NCBI GenBank assembly: GCA_030272155.1
Contig: CP126192.1
Location: 6,358,501 to 6,422,500, forward strand
DNA length: 64,000 nucleotides
Reading direction: 5' to 3'
Source: Tetradesmus obliquus
Lineage: Eukaryota; Chlorophyta; Chlorophyceae; Sphaeropleales; Scenedesmaceae
The notes under the pieces are model-generated. The model saw nothing but the letters and a program-made list of their open reading frames with translations. It made no database searches and was not told the DNA's origin. The first letter of the stretch is position 1. Each line of letters begins with the position of its first letter. This document shows positions 1-14,753 of the stretch, piece after piece. The position numbers were made by a program, and so were the translations under genes.

Positions 1-387
1 GACTCCGCCAGCCAGCTGCTGCAGGCCATGGCCGCATCGCAGGTGGGCTGGCACAGCTGTCACTGCCAGAATTGTAGCTATCAAACCAACCTGCATGTTG
101 TCCTGCAAATTGTATGCTTGCTGCTGCTGCAGACAGTGCTGGGCTTGTGCAGCAGTGTCTGCCGGGCCTGCAGCTGCTGCTTCAGGCACCAGCAGGCACC
201 ACCATGCAACACACCTGCAAGCAGCTACCCAGATCTCAGCTGTTGCTCAGCATGTGCCCAGTCATGCAGGCCGTGGGTCACATCTCATGCTACATCATGG
301 TGATCATGCCTCATGTGCTATGACTGTTCAATGCTTGCTGTCATCATCATCAGCCGCACATTGTTGCTGATGCTGGCACTCCTCCTC

Positions 388-427
<40 letters not shown>

Positions 428-660
428 GCAGGACCTGGTTGCCGCCATGAGCCCTGAGGCCGCTGCACAGCTCAAGTCCCTGGCTGCTGATGCTTCCAAG
501 ATTGATGCCAACCCCACCACTGCAGGAGTGCTTGCCGGGCTTGAGAACCCGATTGATGGTGCACAGCTGTTGACACAGATGGCTCAGCTGAACACAGCGG
601 CACCTGCCGGCGCTGCTGATGCTGCAGCTGCTGCACCCGCAGCTGCCACCATGCCTGCAC

Positions 661-692
<32 letters not shown>

Positions 693-806
693 ACACCTGC
701 TGCTCCTGCAGCAGCAGCACCAGCACCTACCAGTAGTGCTGGAGCAAAGGGTGTGGCTGTCATGGCCAGTGCAGGTGCTGCGCTGCTGGCTGCTCTGCTG
801 CTGTAG
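1..806 (+). CDS. 3' end of a gene for a probable GPI-anchored or surface protein (partial)
   Basis: Two exons are visible: 1-42 (cut by the window edge) and 432-806, joined in phase 0 across a 389-bp intron whose acceptor tract is a CTG run ending in CAG. The visible product is about 138 residues. It starts with a helical stretch (SPEAAAQLKSLAADASK), continues through a low-complexity Ala/Pro region encoded by GCT/GCA runs, and ends in a Ser/Ala/Gly patch followed by an uninterrupted hydrophobic tail (VAVMASAGAALLAALLL) directly before TAG. A small-residue patch plus a C-terminal hydrophobic segment is the layout of a GPI-attachment signal. Family unknown, because the N-terminal part lies outside the window. 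The function is not inferred; surface anchoring is a moderate inference. Confidence 0.55.
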
Positions 807-884
807 GCAGCTTGAAGAGGGTGGCTGTGGTGCTACTTGCATCAACAGGCCTGATGCAGAATCATACTTGTTGAGGGTCACGGG

Positions 885-968
885 TGCATGATTGATGCAT
901 GGCATGATTGATGCATGGCATGATTGATGCATGGCATGATTGATGCATGGCATGATTGATGCATGGCA
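885..968. repeat. 16-bp minisatellite containing ATGCAT palindromes
   Basis: The unit GCATGATTGATGCATG is repeated about five times head to tail with almost no divergence, shortly after the stop codon of the preceding gene. Each unit carries the self-complementary hexamer ATGCAT. Confidence 0.9.
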
Positions 969-1034
969 TGCGCCATGATGACGATCCTCACAACTTGTGA
1001 ACCCTCATGAAGCATGATTGTGATCACCATTGTA

Positions 1035-1035
<1 letters not shown>

Positions 1036-1068
<33 letters not shown>
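1036..1068. repeat. (CTGG)n tetranucleotide repeat
   Basis: About eight consecutive CTGG units in the intergenic region. Confidence 0.9.
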
Positions 1069-1128
1069 CGGAGCGGTTGAGAAAACGTAGAGAACACAGA
1101 TCTTATACTGTACGGTGCGTCAGTTTTA

Positions 1129-1129
<1 letters not shown>

Positions 1130-1178
<49 letters not shown>
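1130..1178. repeat. (CTG)n trinucleotide repeat, about 16 units
   Basis: Perfect CTG run outside any recognised exon. It is one of many triplet runs in the window. Confidence 0.9.
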
Positions 1179-1883
1179 CAGCAGCATGCATATGGGGTGC
1201 ATGCATACTGATGGCGCGATGCCAATTGCACCAGTGTCACAGTGTTCTAAATGCTGCCAGGGATTGGCGTGCGTCACGCGTGTGCCAGTGATACTTGATT
1301 GAACATGTGATCGTGCAGTTCTTGTATTGTATTGTATTGTATCATGTCAGGCCCAGTGGTGATTGCCAAGTCTGGCATACATCTGCGTGTAAGCTTGTGC
1401 AAGTTTAACATGCCAAGTTGCCTTATGCATCAGGCTGTGGCCCCAGGTCTCTCTCTAAGGCTTCAAGCCTTGTAGTACAAGAGCATGAGTGTTGTGCACC
1501 ACGCGGACTTGAGCACAGCTTGCCCAAACGTCTAGGTACATGCAAGGCATCAACAGCTGAAAAACGTGAGTTGTGGCGACAACTACCTGCGAGACAGTTG
1601 CTTTCAAGTTCAAACTTTCGACCTGCATCAAAACCCTTGACTTGTAACAAGCCAACAGGATACCTCAACATGGACAGGACACCTACCATGCGGCTCTTAT
1701 ATTTGTCAAGTTGTGCACCAACTGGCAGCGCTAGCCGACAGCAATTCATGTGATGGTTTCGGTGTTGAGTACGGGCACGTGTCATGTCGGACGGGTGCAA
1801 GACCGGCATGAGCATCATCAACGATGAACAAAGTCCAATAGCTGTTAGTAGAAGAGTATAGCAGGCTGGATCCGGCAACAGCA

Positions 1884-3293
1884 ATGACTGCCGGAGAGCA
1901 GCAGCAGCAGCAACAGCAGCAGCAGGTTGCCGCTGCAGCAGCCGAGCAGCCCGAGCGCCTGACGCTGTTCACTTATCTAGTGGTGAGTTCCGTCTTATCA
2001 CTGCCAACTCGGCGTCCACCATGTTACCACTGCTGTAGATATGCCTGCCTGTGTCTGCTGCTGCGCCAGGCTGCAACAGTAACATCCACAAGCCACCTCA
2101 TTGCTGTGCTGCATCTCACTGCACCAGGGCGTCATCGCATGTGCTGGGGGCATATCATTTGGGTACGAAGGCCCCATCGTGTCAGGCCTCATCATCAACC
2201 CAGCGTTCCTGCAAGTGTTTGATGACCACAGCGGCAGCATTCACGAGCTGGCAGTGCAGAGCAGCTCCTACTGCAAGCTCAACTCGCCAGCACTGCAGAT
2301 GTACATCAGCTGCTCCTTCATCACTGCAGCGCTCGCGACAGCAGCAGCAGCAACCTGGGCGGACAGGTGCGGGCAGGGGAAAATGCCGTCTGTGCAAGGA
2401 TACCCACGAACACCCGTGTCTGTGCTGCGGGGTGCAGCTCCTGCAGGAAACTGGTGGCCAGCTCATGCATCTCCTGCAGGAAACCTGATAAAAAACATAA
2501 CTGAATTGCGGTTGCAAATGATGATGTGCAGCGCCTTGCAAGAAAGCGCCTTGTGATCTGTGCAGCCTGTCAGATGCAACCGCACTGCAACGTGCATGCT
2601 TGCAGGTACGGCCGCAAGAAGTTCATCCTGGCAGCAGCAGCGCTCATCCTGGCGGCCAATGTGCTGCAGATGGCAGCCTCAGGCCGGGCCATGCTGTTTG
2701 CTGGGCGGCTCATCATGGGCGGTGGCCAGGGCTTCGCCACCTTCACAGTGCCGCTGTGAGCAGGCCGGGCGAGTGTACATATGCATGTGCATCTGTGTAT
2801 GTGTTGCGGCTGTTGTCGTCGAGGAGCATGCTGGAATGCACTTTTGTGCAATGCAAGGCACACACATATAAACAGATTGTGCATGCTGGCAGCTCGCCAT
2901 TTAGCAAGGCTGCTCCAGCATCATCACATTCCTGCAATGTCAGCGGGTCCGCTGCTGGACATGCAGTGGCAAAATGCTAGCCTCCAGCCGCACTCACAGC
3001 TTTTCGCTCATCCCAAATATGCGTGACATGTCTGCCTGTGTGCGTGCTACCTCTGCTGGCCCTGCAGATATGTCGCCGAGATGTCGCCGCCACAGATACG
3101 GGGCCGCATGGGGACAATATACAGCATTGCAACCACAATCGGCCAGGTAGGCAGCACCCTGCCGATGGCTGAACACTGTTTAATTGCCGAAGTATTTTCC
3201 ATAACCAAGCATACCGTACAAGCAGTCGCCGCTCATCCTGCTAGCACAGCACTTGCAGCCAGCTGGCACTTGTTCTGCATGACAAGCACAGTA

Positions 3294-3331
<38 letters not shown>

Positions 3332-3895
3332 GATTTGCCCATCCGCAACCCCACCACCATGTGCTGTTGTTCCGCCGCCAGCTGCTGGCCTTTGCTGTCA
3401 ACCAAGCCGTGTATGCCAGCGGCCTGGCAGCAGGCTGGCGCATCTCGTTTGCTGCTGTGGCGTGGTGCCCCCTGGTGATCCTGCTGCTGCTGGGCATCGT
3501 GCTACCAGGTACGTGCGCATGCTGCTTGGATATCTTGTGTCAAAGATCACCCGCTGCCGTTCACCCTGCCCTTCATGCTAGCACTGACGTTGTCATCTCA
3601 CAGCTGCTGCGCCCAGCACAATGCCTAGCTCCTGGCCTCCTGCTGCTGGCGCACCATATATGTAGCCTGCGATGGATTCTGTTGCCTGCTGCACCACCAC
3701 GGACTGCATGTATGCAGCTTGTGACTGATGATGTTGCCTGCCTGCACCACCACAGACACTCCCAGCAGCCTGCTGCAGCGAGGCCGGCTGGACAAGGCGC
3801 GCCACTCCTTCAAGTTGGTCCGCCACAGCAGCTCGCTGCGGCGGGAGCACGAGTGGCAGGGCATGTGCAGCGAGGCAAGCTCAGTGATTGCCAGC

Positions 3896-3929
<34 letters not shown>

Positions 3930-4135
3930 TGGAGAGGTTAGGCAGCCGCCGGCAGCGCTCACTGCTGCTGCAGGGGCTGCGCAAGCGGCCGGATGCAACA
4001 GAGGCAGAGTGTGATGCTGAGGCAGCAGTATTGGACCCGTCAGTTACAGCAGAGCAGGGCCTGCAAGGGCTTGATGCAGCGCAGGCTGCTGGCACAACAG
4101 TTAGCTCCTCAGCTGTTAAAAAGCAGCTGGACTTG

Positions 4136-4179
<44 letters not shown>

Positions 4180-4225
4180 TGACAAAGGTGCTGCGGGGTC
4201 AGGCTCTTCAGCAGCAGGCAGCGAC

Positions 4226-4263
<38 letters not shown>

Positions 4264-5574
4264 CGGCAAGCCGTTGCAGGGCGGCACTGGCAGTGTGTGG
4301 CCGGCGCTGGTGATCATGCTGCACCTCACGCTGCTGCGCTCCTTTAATGGCTTTGTGAACATCATGTACTTCACTGCGCTGCTGTTCAGCGCCACGGGCA
4401 ACAGCACGCGCAACAGCCTGCTGGCGCAGACGCTCATGGGTGTGGCGACACTGCTGGGCGGCTGCGCTGCCATGCTGGGCATCGACAAGGTGGGGGTGGC
4501 GTGGTGGGCTGCCTTGTAGTAACTGCTGTGTATGTAGGTGCAGGAGTGGTGGCGGTTGCAGAATCATGTCATACCTGTTGGGAGGCTGCGCTGCCATGAT
4601 GGGCATCGACAAGGTGGGGGTGGCGTGCGATCAGGAGTTGTCTGCTTGTTGCTGCTGCATTGCGCAGAGTAGTGGTAGCAGTTGTGCTGGGGTGGACTTT
4701 GCACACAATGAAACAAGGCAACTCATAAAGTTCAGCTTGAGTAAATCTCAAAAGTGTCATGTCACGCACACACTTCTTTGCAGGTGGGCCTGGATGGGCC
4801 TGGCCATGGCCTGCCACTTTGCACACCATGGAAACACCGCGCAAATCATGAAGTTCAGCATGAAAAGTAGAGAGGGTAGTGTCAAACTCACCCATCTATC
4901 TGTCTTTGTCTTTTCCAAACTCACACTTTTTGCAGGTGGGCCGCCAGCCGCTGCTGGCCTGGATGGGCCTAGCCATGGCCTGCCTTATGTATGGCAGCAG
5001 CATCATAGGACTCAATGGAGATGGTTCTGATCCAACATATGGTCTTTTCAATAATGTTGCGCAGGTGGGCCGCCAGCCGCTGTTGGCCTGGATGGGCCTG
5101 GCCATGGCCTGCCTCATGGCAGCAGCAGCAGCCATACTCGGCAGCGGCCTGCCCCCGGCAGCAGCAGCAGCAGGCACCATCCTCAGTCCGGCCTCCACTG
5201 CACTGCTCATGGTGGTGCTGTGCCTGTGGCAGATGGCTTTCTGGTCCAGCTGGGGGCCCTGCTTTTATGTTGTGCTGTCTGAGCTGTATCCGCTGCAGTC
5301 TAGGGCTCGAGGAGTGGGCTGGGGCATGGTTACTTTTAACTTAGGTGTTGTGGTGGTGCTGTCGCTAGGGGGTTCTATGCTGTGTGCCATGTCGTATGGC
5401 TTGCTGGTGTTCTTTGCGGGTGTGAATTTGTACCTGGCGCTGTTTGCTGCTGCGGTGCTGCCTGAGACGAAGGCGAGGGGGCTGCATGAGGTGGCGGAGG
5501 TGTACAGGCACCACTGGCTTTGGAAGCATGCGTACAGCAGCAACAAGCAGCAGCAGCAGCAGCAGCAGCAATAG
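1884..5574 (+). CDS. MFS sugar transporter (hexose/H+ symporter family, HUP/STP-like)
   Basis: Proton-coupled monosaccharide transporter of the plasma membrane by family. Exons: 1884-1982, 2128-2366, 2606-2755, 3068-3146, 3382-3508, 3756-4489, 5065-5574; phases agree at every junction and give 645 residues. Diagnostic motifs are present: DRYGRKK around residues 112-118 after the second membrane segment, GRLIMGGGQGF followed by a PLYVAEMSPPQIRG block, and PETKARG at 609-615. Together they define the sugar-porter subfamily with 12 membrane segments. The central cytoplasmic loop, all in exon 6, is enlarged by a CAG-encoded poly-Gln tract and two poly-Ala tracts; the N and C termini also carry poly-Gln. 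The start ATG is the first in frame and precedes the first membrane helix by a short polar leader. Substrate specificity cannot be read from the sequence. Intron 6 holds extra partial copies of flanking exon ends, described separately. Confidence 0.9.
4440..5120 (+). repeat. Tandem copies of exon edges inside intron 6 of the sugar transporter
   Basis: The 3' end of exon 6 with its donor (around 4450-4500) recurs at 4574-4628. The first part of exon 7 with its acceptor (from 5065) recurs at 4936 and, with an internal 17-bp deletion, at 4784. The copy at 4936 is in frame with exon 7 and open through it, so using its acceptor would insert 43 residues, including a second VGRQPLLAWMG block. The spacers between copies also align, so the unit is roughly 130-150 bp. 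Confidence 0.85.
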
Positions 5575-6796
5575 CAGAACCCGCATCCTTGTCCTAGCAG
5601 CTGCTAGTAGAAGGTGATCACCACGGCATGAGGTTCGTATTATTTCTGCCCGGGCTCACACGTGTCCGTGGTTTAGATAAGTTGCACTCCTGTTCCGTGT
5701 TATTGGTTGGCGTTGTGCTGCTTGGCAGCGGCAGCTGCTGCTGCGCGCGGCTGGCGGCATGCCGCACGCCCTGCTGCTCACACTCTGGCCCCAGCTACGA
5801 TCGTCATCCGATCACGGCAGGCAACAGCATACACTGCTTGCTGCTGCTCTCCTTGTAGGTGGCTGAGTTGCAAGTTGGTCTTGGTTTGGTGTGCTGGACG
5901 TTGGTGCCACCTTGGCAGGTTGTTTTTGACATACAAAATCTCTCTGTCTTGCTTGGTTGCTTGTGTTTACTGCACGCAGGCCCTGCATTGGTGTGGAAGC
6001 TTGTACAGTGATACTGCAGCGCCGTTGTTGCTCACCTGATGGCATTAATGCCAATATGTGTTTCGCTTGCTGGATTGCGTTGCTGGCGGCATCAATTGCT
6101 CCAGCTGTGGGGTGGCCGGTCAGCAGCAAATATTGTTCGGATGCTACATGTATCTGTCTACACGTCACAGCCTCCACTGCTTGTTTCATCTGCAGCTGGT
6201 GCAGGGCAAGCCTGGGTTGTGGGGCTGCCTCAGGCTCTATGTTATCTTGTGTCTCAGCTCCGACATTTGATAGGTGTTGCAGCCACCCACCACAAAGTCT
6301 GCAGGCTTGCAAGTTCTTATGTTGGCTGCCGTGGAGCCTCCTGTTCTAGGCCCAAACAATGGCCAGTCTGGTGTGGGACACGTGGTGCAGCAATTGATGC
6401 ATCTCTCGATCAGGCTGGCTGCCTTGAATAGGACATTGACTTGTGCCCTGCGCTCCAGATTCAGCCTGATGTGTTGTCCTGCCGTGTTGCAGCTGCTGCG
6501 GTTTGACCATAGCATGCATATACCCGATGTGCACGATCAGCTTGTAGTTTTGCTGTCTGGCACAGTGTCAGTTACATTACAGGTACTGTTGTTGGGGGTT
6601 TGGTGCTAAGCCTACAACATGATGTGAGGTAATTACCTCTCTCGTAGCAATCAATCAAGACGACGTGAATGATGTGCCGGCGAATGCAGCTGCTCCCCAA
6701 ATACATCAACACCTGGGCCGTTGAGCGATAGGCACTCCGAGTGAGTGAGTTTGCGCGCGGTTGCAGCGTGTGCGTCCTAGACAAAACAGATCACCA
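5575..6796. other. Intergenic region, no gene supported
   Basis: Contains the 3' region of the transporter and the upstream region of the next gene. An open stretch at 6274-6588 could be read as an exon between a GCAG acceptor and a GTACTG donor. Its T-rich codon use differs from recognised exons and no family is recognisable, so it is not called. Confidence 0.4.
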
Positions 6797-11615
<4,819 letters not shown>

Positions 11616-14600
11616 GCGCCCTAAGGAGCTCTTGTGCGTCACTGCAGCGTGGCGGCTGTGCTGGCACGGGAGGTGTCATGAAGAAAGGATGAAGATGAAA
11701 AAGGGAGCATGTCACGCTTGGCAGGATACAAGCTCATCTCAGCAGCGTGAGGCACGCAGGGTGCTGCTTGCACTGGTGGGCTGGGGCATGGTGCTGCAAT
11801 GTCTTTGCTTGCGGAGTGAGGGGGATGCACAGGGATGCTCTGGGTCATTTCCAGTGTGCATGTGTTGTACTGGCAGGGCCGTGCCACGCTTGCTGTTTGG
11901 GTTGTGTTACGGTGCCTGTCAGCGCCTCTGGTAGATTAACACCGTGGTCAGCACTGTCTGCTGCTGTAATGGCGCACATGGTAACATGATGAGCACGACT
12001 TTCTGGCCACTGTTTAGCAGCATGTATATTGCCGCAAAGGCTTTGTGACCCTTGCAGTGCCGGTCTTATCACTTGATTGCTGGGAACAGCATGCAGGTTG
12101 CGCCGCTCGTGTTACATCGCATACCACAGCCACCACATAAACCACAAAGCAGCGCACGGCAACAGGTCCAAACAGAGGCTGGCTTTGCGTCCAATGCTGC
12201 TCAGCTGACAACACCTTGCCCCAGCCGCCCTAAGGGAGATTGTTGTAAAACAAGGCGGCAACAGTGCAAAGCACGTGTACCTGCTGTAAGCAGACGCACA
12301 ATCGACGCCAGGCACATGCAAAAGTAAATACTACAGATTGAGTTGAGCCCTGAGGCCAAGGCCACCAAACCGCCCTGACAATGCTCAGAGCTCGAGTCGC
12401 CTGCTGGTGACCGACAAACAGTGAACAGTGAACTGGCAATGTTGCTGTGGATGGTGCGCAACGGCACCACCTAATGTTGATAGCAGAATCCCTGTGACGA
12501 GACAAACCTATGCATAATGGCATGCCATACATATGTATACATCTGACACGTGTGCATGCACCTGGTTCTGCCACACAACTGCAGAAGCCAGGGGGCGCCA
12601 AGCCACAAGCGCCACCACAGCAGCGCTGTGATACACGGGTCTCTTGCCGAGCAAGCAATGCAATCCTGTGCATAATCCCTCCCATTTCCAGCATGCAGAT
12701 TTGATTCCGATGCAGTATGAGACATGTGCATGTAACTAAGAGTATGCTAGAACCCGATGGAGATGCAGCTGTGAAGTAAACGTACCAGCTACGCAGAACG
12801 TCGCCTGACAGCTAGGATGCGTTGTGCAAGCAGATACCAAAGATGAGCACCTCTGCCAAAGTGCTTTGGGGTGATATTAAAATCAAAACCTGCAGGAAAC
12901 AAAACACCTACAGACTTTCACTGCAGGCATGGTGATTGAGTTGACTTGAACCTTTGTCACTCAGTTGGCAGCATTCACAGCGCCGACGTAGATACAGCAT
13001 ACAGTAAGCACACAGTCACCCCCACAAACAAGCCAGCAGGCCAGCCAGCAGGCTGGCTGCTGATCCCAACCAGGAGGCACCGCTACGGTTGCAAAGCAGC
13101 CACACTGTGGCGCATTCACAAAAACAGCCCCATCAAACACCCCCGCACTGCACTCTTCTCATGGGGGCCACAAGGTGCAACAGCACCAAGTGGCACCTAG
13201 TAGTAGCATGCGACACAGCCGTCGACTGCATTGACAAAGGGAAAACAGCTGCACACACACCAAGTCACTGCCTGTGGCAGTGACGAGCAACAGCAGCAGA
13301 ACGCACAAGAAGGTTCAAGTCACAGGCATGCCACAGCAGACGGCATGCCTTGCCTGCATGCGTTGTCAGTGACAGGTCTACATGAGTGGTGACACACACC
13401 AAGCTCTGATTCGGCCCTCTTAACAATCAAGCACTAGCAATAGCATCTATGCACACTGCTCAAAACACCCCTTCAGCCACCGAGAGACACCACATGCACA
13501 ATATGACAGGCAGCAGTGGCATACAGCACAGTCTTGCCACTCTGCGCACCTCGGAACGCAAGCCAAACCTGCTGAACTGTCACAATATGCATACTAACGG
13601 CACAGTAGTCGCAGCATGCTATCCGCCGTATCAGCTGCCACAGGGCAACCTCACATGGCATCTATGCATGAAGCATGCATGCGTTGCAAGAGGTGAAAGC
13701 TGCAGCGACATGGTGCCGTGTATAGTAATAGGAAATTACGTACAAAATTAGATGTGGGTCACGAGTATGTTATAATGCTGGCACAATGCCAGCTGTGTTG
13801 CAGCATTAACCGGTCCCAGTAGCCAAACGTGCTGGGTCAGCAGGACCCGCAATGCTGTGTTGCATGCAGTGCACATCAGGGCATCAGTACACGGAACCAC
13901 ACCACCCAGCATCACCACACACTAGACCAGCTGCACTCATCATGTACTGATGCTGTGCTGATTGGTGCGCCAGGAGCACGACACCAGCAGCGACAGCTGA
14001 GCTAGCCACAGGCAATTGGTTCGCCTGGCCTGCTCTGCACTCTATCCCAGTAAAGCACCAAACACATGCACTCAAAGTGCCACAGGCTATATTCTCGATT
14101 GTGATTTGCAGGCCCATGCACAGTCTTTGTGGTCACACAGGCTAATGCACACAGAGAGATCACTGCACAGAGCACAGAACATCTATGCACCTTTCTGCAG
14201 AACCGAAATCCAGTAGATCACCAGCTGCTGCAGATCAGCAGCATCAGAGTACATTCAAAAAGGGGATGCTAGGTCCGCATGCCAGCAAGTGTGCACCCAA
14301 CACAAGCCATGGCCTGGTCTTGTCAGGCAGCACGCTCGCAGCACCAGCGCCAACAAGCACGCACGGCAGTAACAGGCATACCCAAGCGCCTCACACGTTG
14401 TTGCTTGCTCCAGCAGCAGCATTTGCCTTTGCCTCAACAGACATTGGCCGCACAGAGTAGGTGTGTGGGTGACCGTTGCGGCTGGTAGGCATGGCCATGC
14501 GGGCAGCCTGGCTGCGGTGGTACAGGCCATCCTCCCAGCCTGCAGCACCGCAGCAAAATACACAGTGCCAAACTGTGTGTGAGGCTGAAACATCCGAGAT

Positions 14601-14753
14601 GCCAGACTGCATGCGCAAAGGCAAATTTATGCGGCACTTGTCGTCTTGTTACAGCATTACAAATAATACCTGTCAGCGCTGTGCTCCGGCCGTCTCATGT
14701 GCAGTAGATTGTGACAAAGCTGGTACAGCCAAACTGTTTGCATATGCAGTATT
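11616..14753. other. 3.1-kb convergent intergenic region, no gene supported
   Basis: It lies between the 3' ends of the 346-aa gene (+) and the secreted Cys/His-protein gene (-). A TGTAA element at 11965-11969 is a possible poly(A) signal for the plus-strand gene. Open frames are short, lack convincing splice sites and match no family. The far end (from about 14460) carries the 3' untranslated region of the minus-strand gene. Confidence 0.5.
14649..14661 (-). terminator. Tandem TGTAA poly(A) signals of the minus-strand gene
   Basis: Two TTACA motifs (TGTAA on the minus strand) lie about 100 bases downstream of the stop at 14754. TGTAA is the usual poly(A) signal in chlorophyte algae, and this distance is typical. 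Confidence 0.45.

Larger units (their letters stand above)
807..1883. other. Intergenic region with three simple repeats
   Basis: No coding exon could be supported. The stretch holds the 16-bp minisatellite, the CTGG run and a CTG run listed separately, then about 700 bp of unremarkable sequence that should contain the 5' region of the sugar transporter. Confidence 0.5.

Noticed and set aside
4784..5064. Mutually exclusive alternative exons in the sugar transporter
   Set aside because: The first copy has a frame-shifting deletion and the second lacks its own donor before the third, so they are exon-edge duplicates rather than complete alternative exons.
6274..6609. Possible extra coding exon upstream of the 346-aa gene
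   Set aside because: Codon use is unlike the recognised exons, no start or partner exon was found, and a clean first exon exists at 6797.
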